Source: Deltaproteobacteria bacterium (GTDB taxonomy: Bacteria > Desulfobacterota > DSM-4660 > Desulfatiglandales > B25-G16). From it: 7,717 bases of DNA. The translations under genes and the position numbers were made by a program. The notes below the pieces were generated by a model. The model searched no databases, was not told the DNA's origin, and saw only the letters and a list, made by a program, of their open reading frames with translations. This document shows, piece after piece, positions 1-7,016 of this stretch (position 1 is its first letter; every line of letters begins with the position of its first letter). The stretch spans positions 1,139,299 to 1,147,015 of the forward strand of contig CP070752.1 in the NCBI GenBank assembly GCA_020348625.1. The letters run 5' to 3'.

Positions 1-669
1 AATGTGCCCGGTGAAAACCTGATCGGCGTTTACTCTGCCAATGAATATCTGACCAGAAGCAACTTAATGAAGGCATACCTTTTTCCTGAATATGATACGC
101 CCATTATCAAAGGAAAGAATGTGGCTGTGTTCGGGGCGGGTAATGTAGCCATGGATTCCGCGAGGACGGCGCTGCGTCTCGGTGCGGAGACAGTGAGGAT
201 CATCTACCGCAGGTCCCGGGATGAGATGCCTGCCAGGGCAGAGGAGATCCATCATGCTGAAGAGGAAGGCGTAGAGTTTCTGCTCCTCGCTGCCCCTCTG
301 AATTTCATCGGAGACGGCGACGGGCGTCTGGCTGGGGTGAGGTGTCAGAGGATGGAGCTGGGTGAGCCCGACGAATCGGGGAGGCGCAGGCCCGTTCCGA
401 TTGAAGGGAGCGAATTCGAGGTAGAGTGTGACACAGCGGTTATCTCCATCGGCGCCGGCGCAAACCCGCTCTTAACCAAGGCAACACCTGATATACAGCT
501 AAACAGACGAGGCTACATAATTGCCGAGCCTGAAACCGGTAAGACCACAAAAAAAGGCGTTTGGGCTGGCGGCGATATCGTTACGGGGCAGGCTACCGTT
601 ATCCTCGCCATGGGCGCCGGCCGAACCGTTGCCAACTCCATTCACAATTACCTTACGTTGGGCTGGTAG
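1..669 (+). CDS. gltA: NADPH-dependent glutamate synthase-like flavoprotein (GltA/SudA type), C-terminal part
   Basis: The reading frame is open at the left edge (the first codon is AAT), so this is the C-terminal portion, about 222 residues, of a protein whose family is usually 460-470 residues long. A GTG at position 4 is internal, not the start. About residue 44 there is a Rossmann motif GAGNVAMD followed by SARTALRLGAE and then YRRS, the arginine-containing stretch that in this family contacts the NADPH 2'-phosphate. DEMPARAEEIHHA follows. Near the C-terminus GVWAGGDIVTG plus ATVILAMGAGR (about 185-207) is the conserved FAD-binding end of the glutamate synthase small subunit/sulfide dehydrogenase family. 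By family the protein is a cytoplasmic FAD enzyme that passes electrons between NADPH and a partner. It could be homotetrameric glutamate synthase, the beta-subunit-like part of GOGAT, or SudA/NfnB-type ferredoxin:NADP oxidoreductase. The fragment alone cannot separate these because the N-terminal iron-sulfur region lies outside. It converges with the permease gene to its right. Confidence 0.85.
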   Translation, partial: NVPGENLIGVYSANEYLTRSNLMKAYLFPEYDTPIIKGKNVAVFGAGNVAMDSARTALRLGAETVRIIYRRSRDEMPARAEEIHHAEEEGVEFLLLAAPLNFIGDGDGRLAGVRCQRMELGEPDESGRRRPVPIEGSEFEVECDTAVISIGAGANPLLTKATPDIQLNRRGYIIAEPETGKTTKKGVWAGGDIVTGQATVILAMGAGRTVANSIHNYLTLGW

Positions 670-692
670 ATATTCCGTAATCTTGCACGTGA

Positions 693-827
693 GCCTGTTT
701 CGCGTGTCCTTTCTGCGGCTTACTTCACTGTAATACCGCGTCACCGATAGTGATCCAGCGCGACAACCCTATGATCGAGACCAAGGAGGTCCTTATCGTC
801 GAACTCCAGAGATCCTCATCGCCATAG
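693..827 (+). pseudogene. short coding-like remnant in a convergent intergenic region
   Basis: Between the glutamate synthase-like stop and the permease stop there is a 44-codon open stretch with no obvious start or ribosome-binding site. It contains CPFCGLLHC and then, from 750 to about 809, a segment (VIQRDNPMIETKEVLIVELQ) in which nearly every third base is G or C, as in real genes of this window. After a one-base frame change near 809 the sequence reads on as EILIAIETLT before a TGA at 839. This looks like the tail of a decayed or frameshifted gene, but I do not recognise the family. Chance is a real alternative because the stretch is short. Confidence 0.2.
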
Positions 828-906
828 AGACCCTCACTTGATTACGAAAAGCCTTCGTCCCTCGATCACCTTACTCATCCGGAACAAATACCCCGGAAGG
901 AGTTAG

Positions 907-1860
907 CTATCGCCCCGGTTGGTGCTGCAGGACCTTTTTCTTGTATACCGGCGCCTCGAGGTCGATCTCCCTTCGAGATTGGATGATAACGATCGCGGCA
1001 ATGACCAGAAGTCCGCCGAATATCTGCCATGGTGTTAGGAACTCCTTCAGGAAGATGAAGGAGAGCAATCCCGCGGAAATAGGCTCAAGCGTAGCCACGA
1101 TCGTGGCCCTTGTACTTCGCAGATGCTCTATTCCCATGTAGTAAAGCCCGAACGGAAGTACCGTTCCGCACACTATGATATAGACAACCGATAGGCACCA
1201 TCGAGGCTCTGCCTTCCACACCATGATATTCTTTATCGGCATAGAGATGTTAAATAAAACTGCCGCAAACACCAGTGCATAGAAGAGAACCGCCCAGGGG
1301 CTGTATCTGCCCATGGCCCTCTCCCCGAGGAGGCTGTAGAAGCTAAAGAATACAGCCGAGAGCACACCGGCTACAACCCCCTCGATGTTCAAGGAGAAGA
1401 ACGAAACGTGGTAGGCTTCCACCACGAAAACGCAGCCGACAAAGGCCAGGAGAATCGAGAGCACCTTCCATCGATCCATACTCTCCCGTAAGAAGAGCCA
1501 GCTATAAATGGCCACAAAAAACGGCGCCAGATACTGAAGCAAGATGGCCATGGCCACCTTGATCTTGGAGATTGCAAATAGATAGGTAACCTGCACCCCG
1601 CCCATACCCAGTGCACCTAACACTGCGAGGTACCAGAGATCCCTCACGTTGATTCTCAGTGTGTTTCGGCTAAAGAGAAGCAGATAGGCGAATATGAGGA
1701 GCGAGGAGAAGCTGACCCTGTGCTGGGCAAGGGTATAGGGGCTCATGCCCGCGTTGAATAGATATTTCGCGGTAGTCCCGGCCGATGCCCATAAGATAGC
1801 AGCACCTATGATGAGAAGGTAAGGTATCAGCTGGTTCGGTTCGTCTTTGGTGCGGAACAT
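907..1860 (-). CDS. EamA/DMT-superfamily permease (RhaT/YdcZ-like drug/metabolite transporter)
   Basis: A 317-residue, very hydrophobic protein with about ten predicted membrane helices, matching the usual 280-320 residue length of EamA permeases. The two internally repeated halves are visible. The first runs from LIPYLLIIGAAILWASAGTTAKY (about 11-33) to LQYLAPFFVAIYSWLFLRE (108-126), and the second runs from about 160 to TLEPISAGLLSFIFLKE (257-273), each half ending in the family's P-x(n)-FL(R/K)E motif. The C-terminal tail (about 295-317) is basic and cytoplasmic. The ATG at 1860 is chosen because an in-frame TAA lies immediately upstream and the first helix starts at residue 11. The ribosome-binding site is weak (GGGCGAT). 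Family members export or import amino acids, nucleotides or metabolites in the inner membrane, and the substrate cannot be read here. Its place beside an amino-acid transporter makes amino-acid export one option, which is inference. It forms its own unit, with its 3' end facing the glutamate synthase-like gene. Confidence 0.88.
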   Translation of the reverse strand: MFRTKDEPNQLIPYLLIIGAAILWASAGTTAKYLFNAGMSPYTLAQHRVSFSSLLIFAYLLLFSRNTLRINVRDLWYLAVLGALGMGGVQVTYLFAISKIKVAMAILLQYLAPFFVAIYSWLFLRESMDRWKVLSILLAFVGCVFVVEAYHVSFFSLNIEGVVAGVLSAVFFSFYSLLGERAMGRYSPWAVLFYALVFAAVLFNISMPIKNIMVWKAEPRWCLSVVYIIVCGTVLPFGLYYMGIEHLRSTRATIVATLEPISAGLLSFIFLKEFLTPWQIFGGLLVIAAIVIIQSRREIDLEAPVYKKKVLQHQPGR

Positions 1861-1891
1861 TTATTTCATCGCCCATTCATATATCCGCATT

Positions 1892-1921
1892 ACTATACTT
1901 CAACCGCTGGTAGTTCGCGAA
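1892..1921 (-). promoter_or_regulatory. possible promoter of the EamA permease gene
   Basis: Reading the minus strand, TATAGT (1897-1892, five of six matches to TATAAT) lies about 31 nt before the permease ATG, giving a short leader. At 18-bp spacing the candidate -35 is TTCGCG (1921-1916), which matches poorly. The call rests mainly on the -10 box and its location. Confidence 0.25.
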
Positions 1922-2088
1922 GATCCGCCTCAACTCGGAGGGGGTCCTTGCTCGGCTGTTTTGATACGTTTTCCCTCCGGAAGGGAGGAGCAGACATTCA
2001 CGAGTTTCAGTCTTTCCTCCCGCGGGATTGACGTTCGGCATGAGCGGGGAAAGAAAGTGCCCAGAAGGAGTTTTAACACGATACGTTA

Positions 2089-2112
2089 ATCGGGGCCGGA
2101 AGCGGCCCCGAT
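2089..2112 (-). terminator. GC-rich hairpin, probable terminator of the liv locus
   Basis: A perfect 10-bp inverted repeat (ATCGGGGCCG / CGGCCCCGAT) around a four-base loop begins about 25 nt past the livK stop. Position and stem strength fit transcription termination of the minus-strand transporter transcript. The following tract on the minus strand (TTAACGT) is a poor U-run, so it may also be an mRNA 3'-end stabiliser or need Rho. The symmetric stem could act on either strand. Confidence 0.55.
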
Positions 2113-2136
2113 ATATCTAGGCAAGGGAATAGCACC

Positions 2137-3267
2137 TTATTCATATGAAACAAGCTTGCCGCCCTGAAAAACCATTCTCTGGTAATAGTCGGTCACCTGC
2201 ATGCCATCTTTATCAAAGCTCTTATCTCCAGTGGCTCCACTGTAAATCTTGCTCACGATGTGCAAAGCCTTAGCGATCTCATCGGTATCCGTACTTCCTG
2301 TCATACTCAGGGCCAAGGCAGCAACCCAGGTGGCATCATAGGCATAGGCACCGAATGCAGTTTGTTTGGCATCTTTACCATATCTTTTCTCGTACGCGGC
2401 CTGGTACTGTTTTAAACGGGCTCCGCCTGTTGCGCCACATTCAAGTCCTCTTATTCCTTCAGCGGTTACCGGAATGACCTCATTGCTCCACATTGTCGGG
2501 TAATCTGCATACCAGCCCTTAGAGGGCTTTAACCCCATCTCATAGGCTTGCTTGAGGATGAGCTTGCTCTCTGTTCCGTAGGCGGTAAAGAAGACGACCT
2601 CCGGCTTTTTCGCAAAAAGGCGCTCGATCTCAGCCCGGTAATCAGTTTTCTTTTCATCGTACCTCACTGCCTCCAGCCATACTTTACCGGCCATATCTAT
2701 GGTTTTCTTGGTCCAGATCTCAATCCCTATTCCAAAGGGATTGTTCACCGTAATAGAGGCAAATGTTCCGGCTCCGCTTTCAAGGGCAAATACAGCCAAC
2801 ATGGTACCCATAACCTCATCGAGGCCTATGATATTGAAGAAATAGGGCCCGATCTCTCGAAGCTTGGGGCTGGTAGAGGCCTCTGCGATCTGGATCACCT
2901 TCTTTGAATTCGTCCACTGCCCTGTTGGCAGGCTAATGCCGCTCGAGTAGGCCCCCACGATGAGCGGAACCTTGTTAATCTCAACAAGCTTGTGAACCGC
3001 ATCCATTCCGCCCTTGGGGCTGGATTCGGTATCCTCCCAGATAATCTTCAAAGGACGGCCACAAATCCCCCCGGCCGCATTGATCTCCTCCAGTGCAAGC
3101 TCTTCCCCCCGTTTCATATCGAGCCCTTGAACCGCATTTGTTCCGGTTAAGGGGCTGATAGAGCCGATGACTACCTGTTCAGCGGCATCACTTGTAAAAG
3201 ACGTTCCACCGATTAACAGCCCCGCCAAAAAAAATACCCCAACAATAGTCAACGCGTACTTTTTCAT
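2137..3267 (-). CDS. livK: periplasmic amino-acid-binding protein of a HAAT-type ABC transporter (LivK-like)
   Basis: A type-1 periplasmic binding protein (Peripla_BP_6/Leu-Ile-Val-binding family) of 376 residues, the normal size. A start six codons further upstream (3285) is possible, but AAGGAGG followed by five A's sits exactly before the ATG at 3267, and that ATG begins a classic signal peptide: MKKYAL, then a hydrophobic core (about 7-21), then TSDAA as the likely cleavage region near residue 28-29. There is no lipobox cysteine, so a free periplasmic protein of a Gram-negative cell is expected. The mature part opens with VVIGSISPLTG and GLDMKRGEELALEEINAAGGICGRPL. Residues about 106-112 (AYSSGIS) and 129-134 (EASTSP) occupy the ligand-binding positions known in this family. 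It would deliver leucine/isoleucine/valine or another amino acid or amide to LivHMGF. Substrate range is broad in this family and cannot be fixed from sequence. It lies last in the cluster, 266 nt after livF, and is followed by a hairpin. Confidence 0.9.
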   Translation of the reverse strand: MKKYALTIVGVFFLAGLLIGGTSFTSDAAEQVVIGSISPLTGTNAVQGLDMKRGEELALEEINAAGGICGRPLKIIWEDTESSPKGGMDAVHKLVEINKVPLIVGAYSSGISLPTGQWTNSKKVIQIAEASTSPKLREIGPYFFNIIGLDEVMGTMLAVFALESGAGTFASITVNNPFGIGIEIWTKKTIDMAGKVWLEAVRYDEKKTDYRAEIERLFAKKPEVVFFTAYGTESKLILKQAYEMGLKPSKGWYADYPTMWSNEVIPVTAEGIRGLECGATGGARLKQYQAAYEKRYGKDAKQTAFGAYAYDATWVAALALSMTGSTDTDEIAKALHIVSKIYSGATGDKSFDKDGMQVTDYYQRMVFQGGKLVSYE

Positions 3268-3279
3268 TTTTTCCTCCTT
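3268..3279 (-). promoter_or_regulatory. strong ribosome-binding site deciding the livK start
   Basis: On the minus strand AAGGAGG (3279-3273) is followed by five A residues and ATG. This near-ideal Shine-Dalgarno spacing favours the start at 3267 over the ATG at 3285, which would place the site inside the coding region. Confidence 0.8.
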
Positions 3280-3312
3280 CTGCATTAAATTGTTATGAGT
3301 ACATGGGTTTGC

Positions 3313-3349
3313 TCAAGCCATTTGAATTTTCCTTTTCCTCACCTCCTTT
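3313..3349 (-). promoter_or_regulatory. orphan Shine-Dalgarno-like element in the livK leader
   Basis: On the minus strand AAAGGAGGTGA (3349-3339), almost a full complement of the 16S rRNA tail, lies about 75 nt upstream of livK with no gene after it. An overlapping GTG opens a nine-codon frame (VRKRKIQMA) that closes with TGA at 3315-3313. It may be a standby ribosome site, a leader peptide, or what is left of a gene start. Confidence 0.3.
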
Positions 3350-3474
3350 CAGCCTGAGCTTTCGGGATTTCTGTAATCTATTGTGAATATATCTGTTTTG
3401 CCAGCAACCAATTTGTCTAATCCTCTTAGTAGGCAGCAAACAGTACGCACTGGCCAGCAAAAAGGAAGGAAGTC

Positions 3475-3509
3475 TGCATGTTGCTTACCGCCTGCCGCTT
3501 ACTGCTGTT
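3475..3509. repeat. degenerate 7-bp tandem repeat in the livF-livK spacer
   Basis: Five adjacent 7-base units can be read: TGCATGT, TGCTTAC, CGCCTGC, CGCTTAC, TGCTGTT, with a rough consensus YGCYTRC. Three nearby copies of G(C/G)CAGCAA (3400-3407, 3432-3439, 3453-3460) share similar words. The array is imperfect and short. Similar simple repeats are seen in spacers of many bacteria, and I infer no function. Confidence 0.35.
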
Positions 3510-3533
3510 TCAAAGCGAAGCGGAGCTCGGTTC

Positions 3534-4244
3534 TTATCCTCCCAAATACGCCTCCCGGATCTTCTGATTGGAGAGTATCTTTTCTGCGCTATCCTCAAAT
3601 TCGTTCCTTCCCATGACGAGCACGTAGCCTCTATCGGAAATACTCAGAGATTGATAGGCATCCTGCTCTATGATAAGTATAGCGCTACCCAGTTTTTTGT
3701 GTATATCCAGGATAGTCAAGAATACCTCCTCTGCCATCTTGGGGGAAAGCCCTGCTGAGGGCTCGTCCAGCATAAGGATTTCGGGTTCTGACATCATGGC
3801 TCGGGCCATGCCGAGCAATTGTCTCTCGCCGCCGCTCAGGGTACCGGCTTTCTGTTTCAGCCTCTTAGCTAGAATAGGAAATAGTTGAAAGGATTTCTCC
3901 ATTCTCTCCTTAACCATCCGCTTGGTTTGAATAAAGCCGCCCATCTCCAGGTTCTCCCTCACGGTCAGGGAGGGGAAGACATTGCCGAGTTGTGGAACAT
4001 AGCCAAATCCTCGAATAATCTTTTCGTGGGGTTTGAGACGGGTGATATCCTCCCCTTTCCAGGAGATATCTCCTGCGAAGATGGTAATATAGCCCATGAT
4101 TGCCTTGAGCAATGTGGATTTGCCGGCCCCGTTGGGACCAATGATGGTGATCGACTCCCCTTCACCCAGAGAGATAGAGACACCGTGGAGAATCTCCGAT
4201 TTTCCATATCCAGCGATGATGTCGTTGGCCTCAAGTATCTTCAC
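3534..4244 (-). CDS. livF: HAAT-type ABC transporter ATP-binding subunit LivF
   Basis: A complete 236-residue ABC ATPase of typical LivF length, one of two nucleotide-binding subunits that power the LivHM channel at the cytoplasmic membrane face. Walker A is GPNGAGKST (36-44), the Q-loop is at Q85 (YVPQ), the signature is LSGGE (136-140) and Walker B is ILMLDEP (156-162) with catalytic E161. The switch position reads IIEQD (192-195), with glutamine where LivG has histidine. This is the usual LivF state and helps tell F from G. The C-terminal NQKIREAYLGG is the family's standard ending. The start is GTG at 4244 with GAGGA seven bases ahead, both inside the end of livG, and the two genes overlap by 14 nt, which points to translational coupling. 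After the stop there is no clear hairpin before livK, so co-transcription with livK is possible. Confidence 0.94.
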   Translation of the reverse strand: MKILEANDIIAGYGKSEILHGVSISLGEGESITIIGPNGAGKSTLLKAIMGYITIFAGDISWKGEDITRLKPHEKIIRGFGYVPQLGNVFPSLTVRENLEMGGFIQTKRMVKERMEKSFQLFPILAKRLKQKAGTLSGGERQLLGMARAMMSEPEILMLDEPSAGLSPKMAEEVFLTILDIHKKLGSAILIIEQDAYQSLSISDRGYVLVMGRNEFEDSAEKILSNQKIREAYLGG

Positions 4245-5031
4245 GGAATAATCCTCGCTTGGAACTTCCTGAAAGGTAAGCCTCCAGGACCGCTTCGTTG
4301 CTTTGTATCTCCTCGGGTGTCCCCTCAGCGATTTTTTGACCGAAATCTAACACGATGACTCTCTCACAGATCTCGCTTATCACCCTCATGTTATGCTCAA
4401 CGAGGAGGATGGTTATCCCCTTCTGGTCTCTGAGATTCCTGATGGCAACCATCAGATCTTTTACCAGCGTTGGGTTCACGCCGGCGGTCGGTTCATCCAG
4501 CAAGAGAAGCTGCGGCTCAGACATTAATATGCGCCCCAGGGAAAGGAGTTTCTTCTGACCGCCCGAGAGATTCTCCGCGTATTCGTTTTTCAGATCTGTC
4601 AGCTGAACGAGCTCCAGGATACCAAGGGCGTTGTTGAGATGTTGCTCATGCTCCCTTTTTATCCTCAGGGGATTCAGGAAAACATTAAATACACCCTCCC
4701 CACACTGTCTCTTGGGGGCCAAAAGCAGGTTCTCCAGTACCGTTGTTTTTTCAGGCGCTTCGCTTATCTGGAACGTTCTCCCAATACCCAGCATCGCTAT
4801 GTTGCATGGCTCAAGTCCCTCGATCTTTTCTCCTCTGAAGTAAATCTCCCCGCTATCCTTGCGGTAAAAGCCGGATATTACATTGAAGAGCGTACTCTTA
4901 CCCGATCCATTTGGTCCGATAAGTCCGGTGATGGAGTTGGCTTCAACGGAAAAACTTACCCCGTTAAGGGCCAGGATGCCACCGAAGTTCTTATATATAT
5001 GCTCTATCTTCAATATGACGCTATTTTCCAA
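4231..5031 (-). CDS. livG: HAAT-type ABC transporter ATP-binding subunit LivG
   Basis: A complete 266-residue ABC ATPase that pairs with LivF. Walker A is GPNGSGKST (39-47), the Q-loop is RTFQ (Q88), the signature is LSGGQ (155-159), Walker B is LLLLDEPTAGVNP (175-187) with E180, and the switch histidine is VEHNM (H213). The long insertion around 105-135 between the Q-loop and the signature is the LivG hallmark. The frame starts with TTG at 5031, preceded by AAGGG eight bases upstream. The frame is open all the way back to the livM stop (19 codons), but none of these is ATG, GTG or TTG, and residue 1 aligns with normal LivG N-termini, so TTG is the best start. A second TTG at residue 7 is a less likely alternative. 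The 3' end overlaps livF. The C-terminus past AYLSG (about 251-266) is a short extra tail. Confidence 0.93.
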   Translation of the reverse strand: MENSVILKIEHIYKNFGGILALNGVSFSVEANSITGLIGPNGSGKSTLFNVISGFYRKDSGEIYFRGEKIEGLEPCNIAMLGIGRTFQISEAPEKTTVLENLLLAPKRQCGEGVFNVFLNPLRIKREHEQHLNNALGILELVQLTDLKNEYAENLSGGQKKLLSLGRILMSEPQLLLLDEPTAGVNPTLVKDLMVAIRNLRDQKGITILLVEHNMRVISEICERVIVLDFGQKIAEGTPEEIQSNEAVLEAYLSGSSKRGLFREDT

Positions 5032-5088
5032 GGTTCTATCCCTTATTGTTCCGGTGTGCGGGCCTATGTTATGATTAAGAGGTGCTGA

Positions 5089-6003
5089 TTAATAGACTGT
5101 CTTCTTTTCCTTGATCAATCCTTCCTTCATGAAGATCATAGCTATCACAATAAGCACCCCTATTACCACCATCCTGAGGCTCGCCAAGGTGACCTCTTCA
5201 ATGGGAATGTAATCCTTAAGGAACCGGGTTGAATTATAGAATACCATAATAACAACCGCCCCCACTATTGCCCCTTTGTTGTTGGCCTTTCCACCCACAA
5301 TCACCATTGCCCAGACTATAAATGTCTCCAAAGGCAAGAACTGATTGGGGCTGATAAAACCATGGTAGTGGGCCCAGAGGCAGCCTGCGAGACCGCCGAA
5401 GGTACCCCCTATAGCCATTACCTTCATGCGGAATGCCCGCACATCCTTACCCAGGGCTTGGGGGAGGTTGTCGCCAGATCTGATACTTTTTATTACCCTC
5501 CCAAAGGGTGATTGGGTAAGGGCATTGATAATTACGTAGGTTGCCAGCAGGCATACCAGGACAACTGCAAGATAGAAGAAGGGGTACGTGTAAGCCGAGA
5601 AGAGCGATCGAAGGGGCTGCGGAATGCCCCCAATCCCAAAGGAGCCTCCCTGATAGGGGCCTCCGCCTACAACCCAATCCTCGTTGAGAAAGAATATGCG
5701 AACTACCTCAGCTGCGGCAAGGGTGGCGATTGCCCAGTAGTCTTCCTTGAGGTTTGCCGTGGGTATGGATATTACGTATCCAAAAAGACCGGCAATGACC
5801 ATTGCACCCAAAAGGCCGATGATGAACGGCATCTTGAATACCAGCATGAGTATGGTTGAGGTATACGCCCCCAGACAGAAGAATGCTACATGCCCGAAGT
5901 TGGCTAATCCGGTAAAGCCATACTGGAGGTTAAGGCTTAGGCTCAAGATGCCGTATATACCCATCATTATGGCCAGATACACCAAAAAGTTAACGAGACC
6001 CAT
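5089..6003 (-). CDS. livM: HAAT-type ABC transporter permease LivM
   Basis: A 304-residue BPD_transp_2-family inner-membrane permease with about eight or nine hydrophobic segments, forming the substrate channel together with LivH. The N-terminal GILSLSLNLQYGFTGLANFGHVAFF (about 18-42) is highly characteristic of LivM. GGPYQGG (114-120) and the cytoplasmic coupling loop GRVIKSIRSGDNLPQALGKDV (168-188), which contacts the ATPases, are also visible. The length fits the shorter LivM group, without the N-terminal extension of the E. coli protein. ATG at 6003 shares one base with the livH stop (TGATG) and has AAGGAGG just before it, so translation is probably coupled to livH. A 57-nt gap, without a stop in the livM frame after its TAA, separates it from livG. 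Confidence 0.94.
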   Translation of the reverse strand: MGLVNFLVYLAIMMGIYGILSLSLNLQYGFTGLANFGHVAFFCLGAYTSTILMLVFKMPFIIGLLGAMVIAGLFGYVISIPTANLKEDYWAIATLAAAEVVRIFFLNEDWVVGGGPYQGGSFGIGGIPQPLRSLFSAYTYPFFYLAVVLVCLLATYVIINALTQSPFGRVIKSIRSGDNLPQALGKDVRAFRMKVMAIGGTFGGLAGCLWAHYHGFISPNQFLPLETFIVWAMVIVGGKANNKGAIVGAVVIMVFYNSTRFLKDYIPIEEVTLASLRMVVIGVLIVIAMIFMKEGLIKEKKTVY

Positions 6004-6923
6004 CAGCCCTCCTTTTTCCTTCCCAGAATCCCACGAGGTCGTATGAGCAATACCAGTATGAGGATGATAAAACTGATGGCCGGCTTGTATCCTGTGGGAA
6101 TGAAGAGCTCCTTGGAGAAGCCCAGAATTCCTCCAAGGTTCAGTATTGCGCCGAAGTTTACATAAAGCCCGAAGTTCTCAGCGAAACCGAGTACTAGGGC
6201 TCCCAACATGGCCCCGTAAGGATTCCCTATTCCGCCCAATATGGTGGCGCAGAATACCGGGACGATGATGGCGAATCCCATATACGGCAATATGTAGGTT
6301 TCCAATCCTATCAAGATACCACCGACAGAGGCAAAGGCGATAGCGATAAACCAGACCCGGGTTATGATCTTTTCGGTGGCAATCCCGCTCGCCTGGGCGA
6401 GCTCCGGGTTATCGGAGGAGGCCCGCATTGCCTTGCCCAACATGGTGTGATGAAGCATCAGGTGAAAGGAGAACATAGCGGCTACCCCCACGAGGATGAT
6501 CCAGATCTGCAAAGGGGTAATTCGGAAATATTCGGTAATGATCGGGGCTTGTAGCGGAACTGAATAGTTCTTGGCATCAGCGCCCCATATCGCCCTTATC
6601 GAGTTCCTGAGGGCGATGCCTAATCCCAAAGACGTCACCATCACGATAATGCCGCTGGACCTTCTCATCCGTTTAAACACCGCCCGATCGAGCGCGATGG
6701 AGGTAAATCCCGTTACAATTGATGCTACTATCGCTGCAGGTATGATAGGTAATCCTAGAGTCACATTCAAGAAGAGGGCCAGGTAGACACCTACCACCGC
6801 GAACTCCGTATGGGCGAAGTTAGCGAATTTCAGTATGTCGTACACAATAGTCAGGCCCAAGCTCAGGAGCGTCAGCTCAGAGGCCCTCACGATGCTGTTA
6901 ATGATAACCTGCGTAAACGTCAT
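6003..6923 (-). CDS. livH: HAAT-type ABC transporter permease LivH
   Basis: A 306-residue BPD_transp_2-family permease, the partner of LivM in the inner membrane. The N-terminal helix pair with LTLLSLGLTIVYDILKFANFAHTEF (about 17-41) is the LivH signature, and FANFAH corresponds to the conserved F-x-N-F-x-H segment. The coupling loop GKAMRASSDNPELAQASGI (163-181) and the late GGIGNPYGAMLGALVLGFAE segment follow, and the C-terminal RPRGILGRKKEG is a typical basic end. The start ATG at 6923 is chosen because it begins the expected MTFTQVIINSIV helix. The ribosome-binding site is poor: the only purine-rich candidate close to it is AAGAAAAA, with AAGGAAA about 18 nt away. It is the first transporter gene, 258 nt after the dehydrogenase stop, so a promoter in that gap is plausible. 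Confidence 0.94.
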   Translation of the reverse strand: MTFTQVIINSIVRASELTLLSLGLTIVYDILKFANFAHTEFAVVGVYLALFLNVTLGLPIIPAAIVASIVTGFTSIALDRAVFKRMRRSSGIIVMVTSLGLGIALRNSIRAIWGADAKNYSVPLQAPIITEYFRITPLQIWIILVGVAAMFSFHLMLHHTMLGKAMRASSDNPELAQASGIATEKIITRVWFIAIAFASVGGILIGLETYILPYMGFAIIVPVFCATILGGIGNPYGAMLGALVLGFAENFGLYVNFGAILNLGGILGFSKELFIPTGYKPAISFIILILVLLIRPRGILGRKKEG

Positions 6924-7016
6924 AGAAGTTTTTCTTATCGTTTCCTTATGGGCTAGAACTCGGTAGGCCTATTTTCAGACTGGCTACGGCTCTGGTGTTT
7001 GATGATAACACTGGCT

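Noticed and set aside
783..794. Palindrome AAGGAGGTCCTT taken as a ribosome-binding site or operator
   Set aside because: It lies inside the coding-like remnant, with no start codon at a suitable distance, and short palindromes like this are common by chance.
1972..1989. Hairpin CCTCC-GGAAG-GGAGG as a terminator
   Set aside because: The stem is only five base pairs and no T-run follows on either strand.
2012..2053. Bulged inverted repeat CTTTCC...GGAAAG with an inner CCGC/GCGG stem
   Set aside because: It has a two-base bulge and a 20-base loop with no T-run. It is too weak to call a terminator or riboswitch.
1847..2089. An 80-codon plus-strand frame starting TTG GTG and running through the spacer between the permease and the hairpin
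   Set aside because: It has no ribosome-binding site, overlaps the permease start, has a low-complexity Arg/Ser-rich product and shows no recognisable family.
3534..4244. Glutamine instead of histidine at the switch position of the ATPase as a sign of inactivation
   Set aside because: An E-Q-N/D pattern at this site is normal for LivF proteins, while LivG keeps the histidine.
3885..4358. A 157-codon plus-strand frame opposite livF and livG
   Set aside because: It is antisense to two clear ABC ATPase genes with all motifs intact, so it is a shadow frame.
4639..5088. A 149-codon plus-strand frame opposite livG
   Set aside because: It is antisense to LivG, which is full-length and conserved. 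The product resembles nothing I know.
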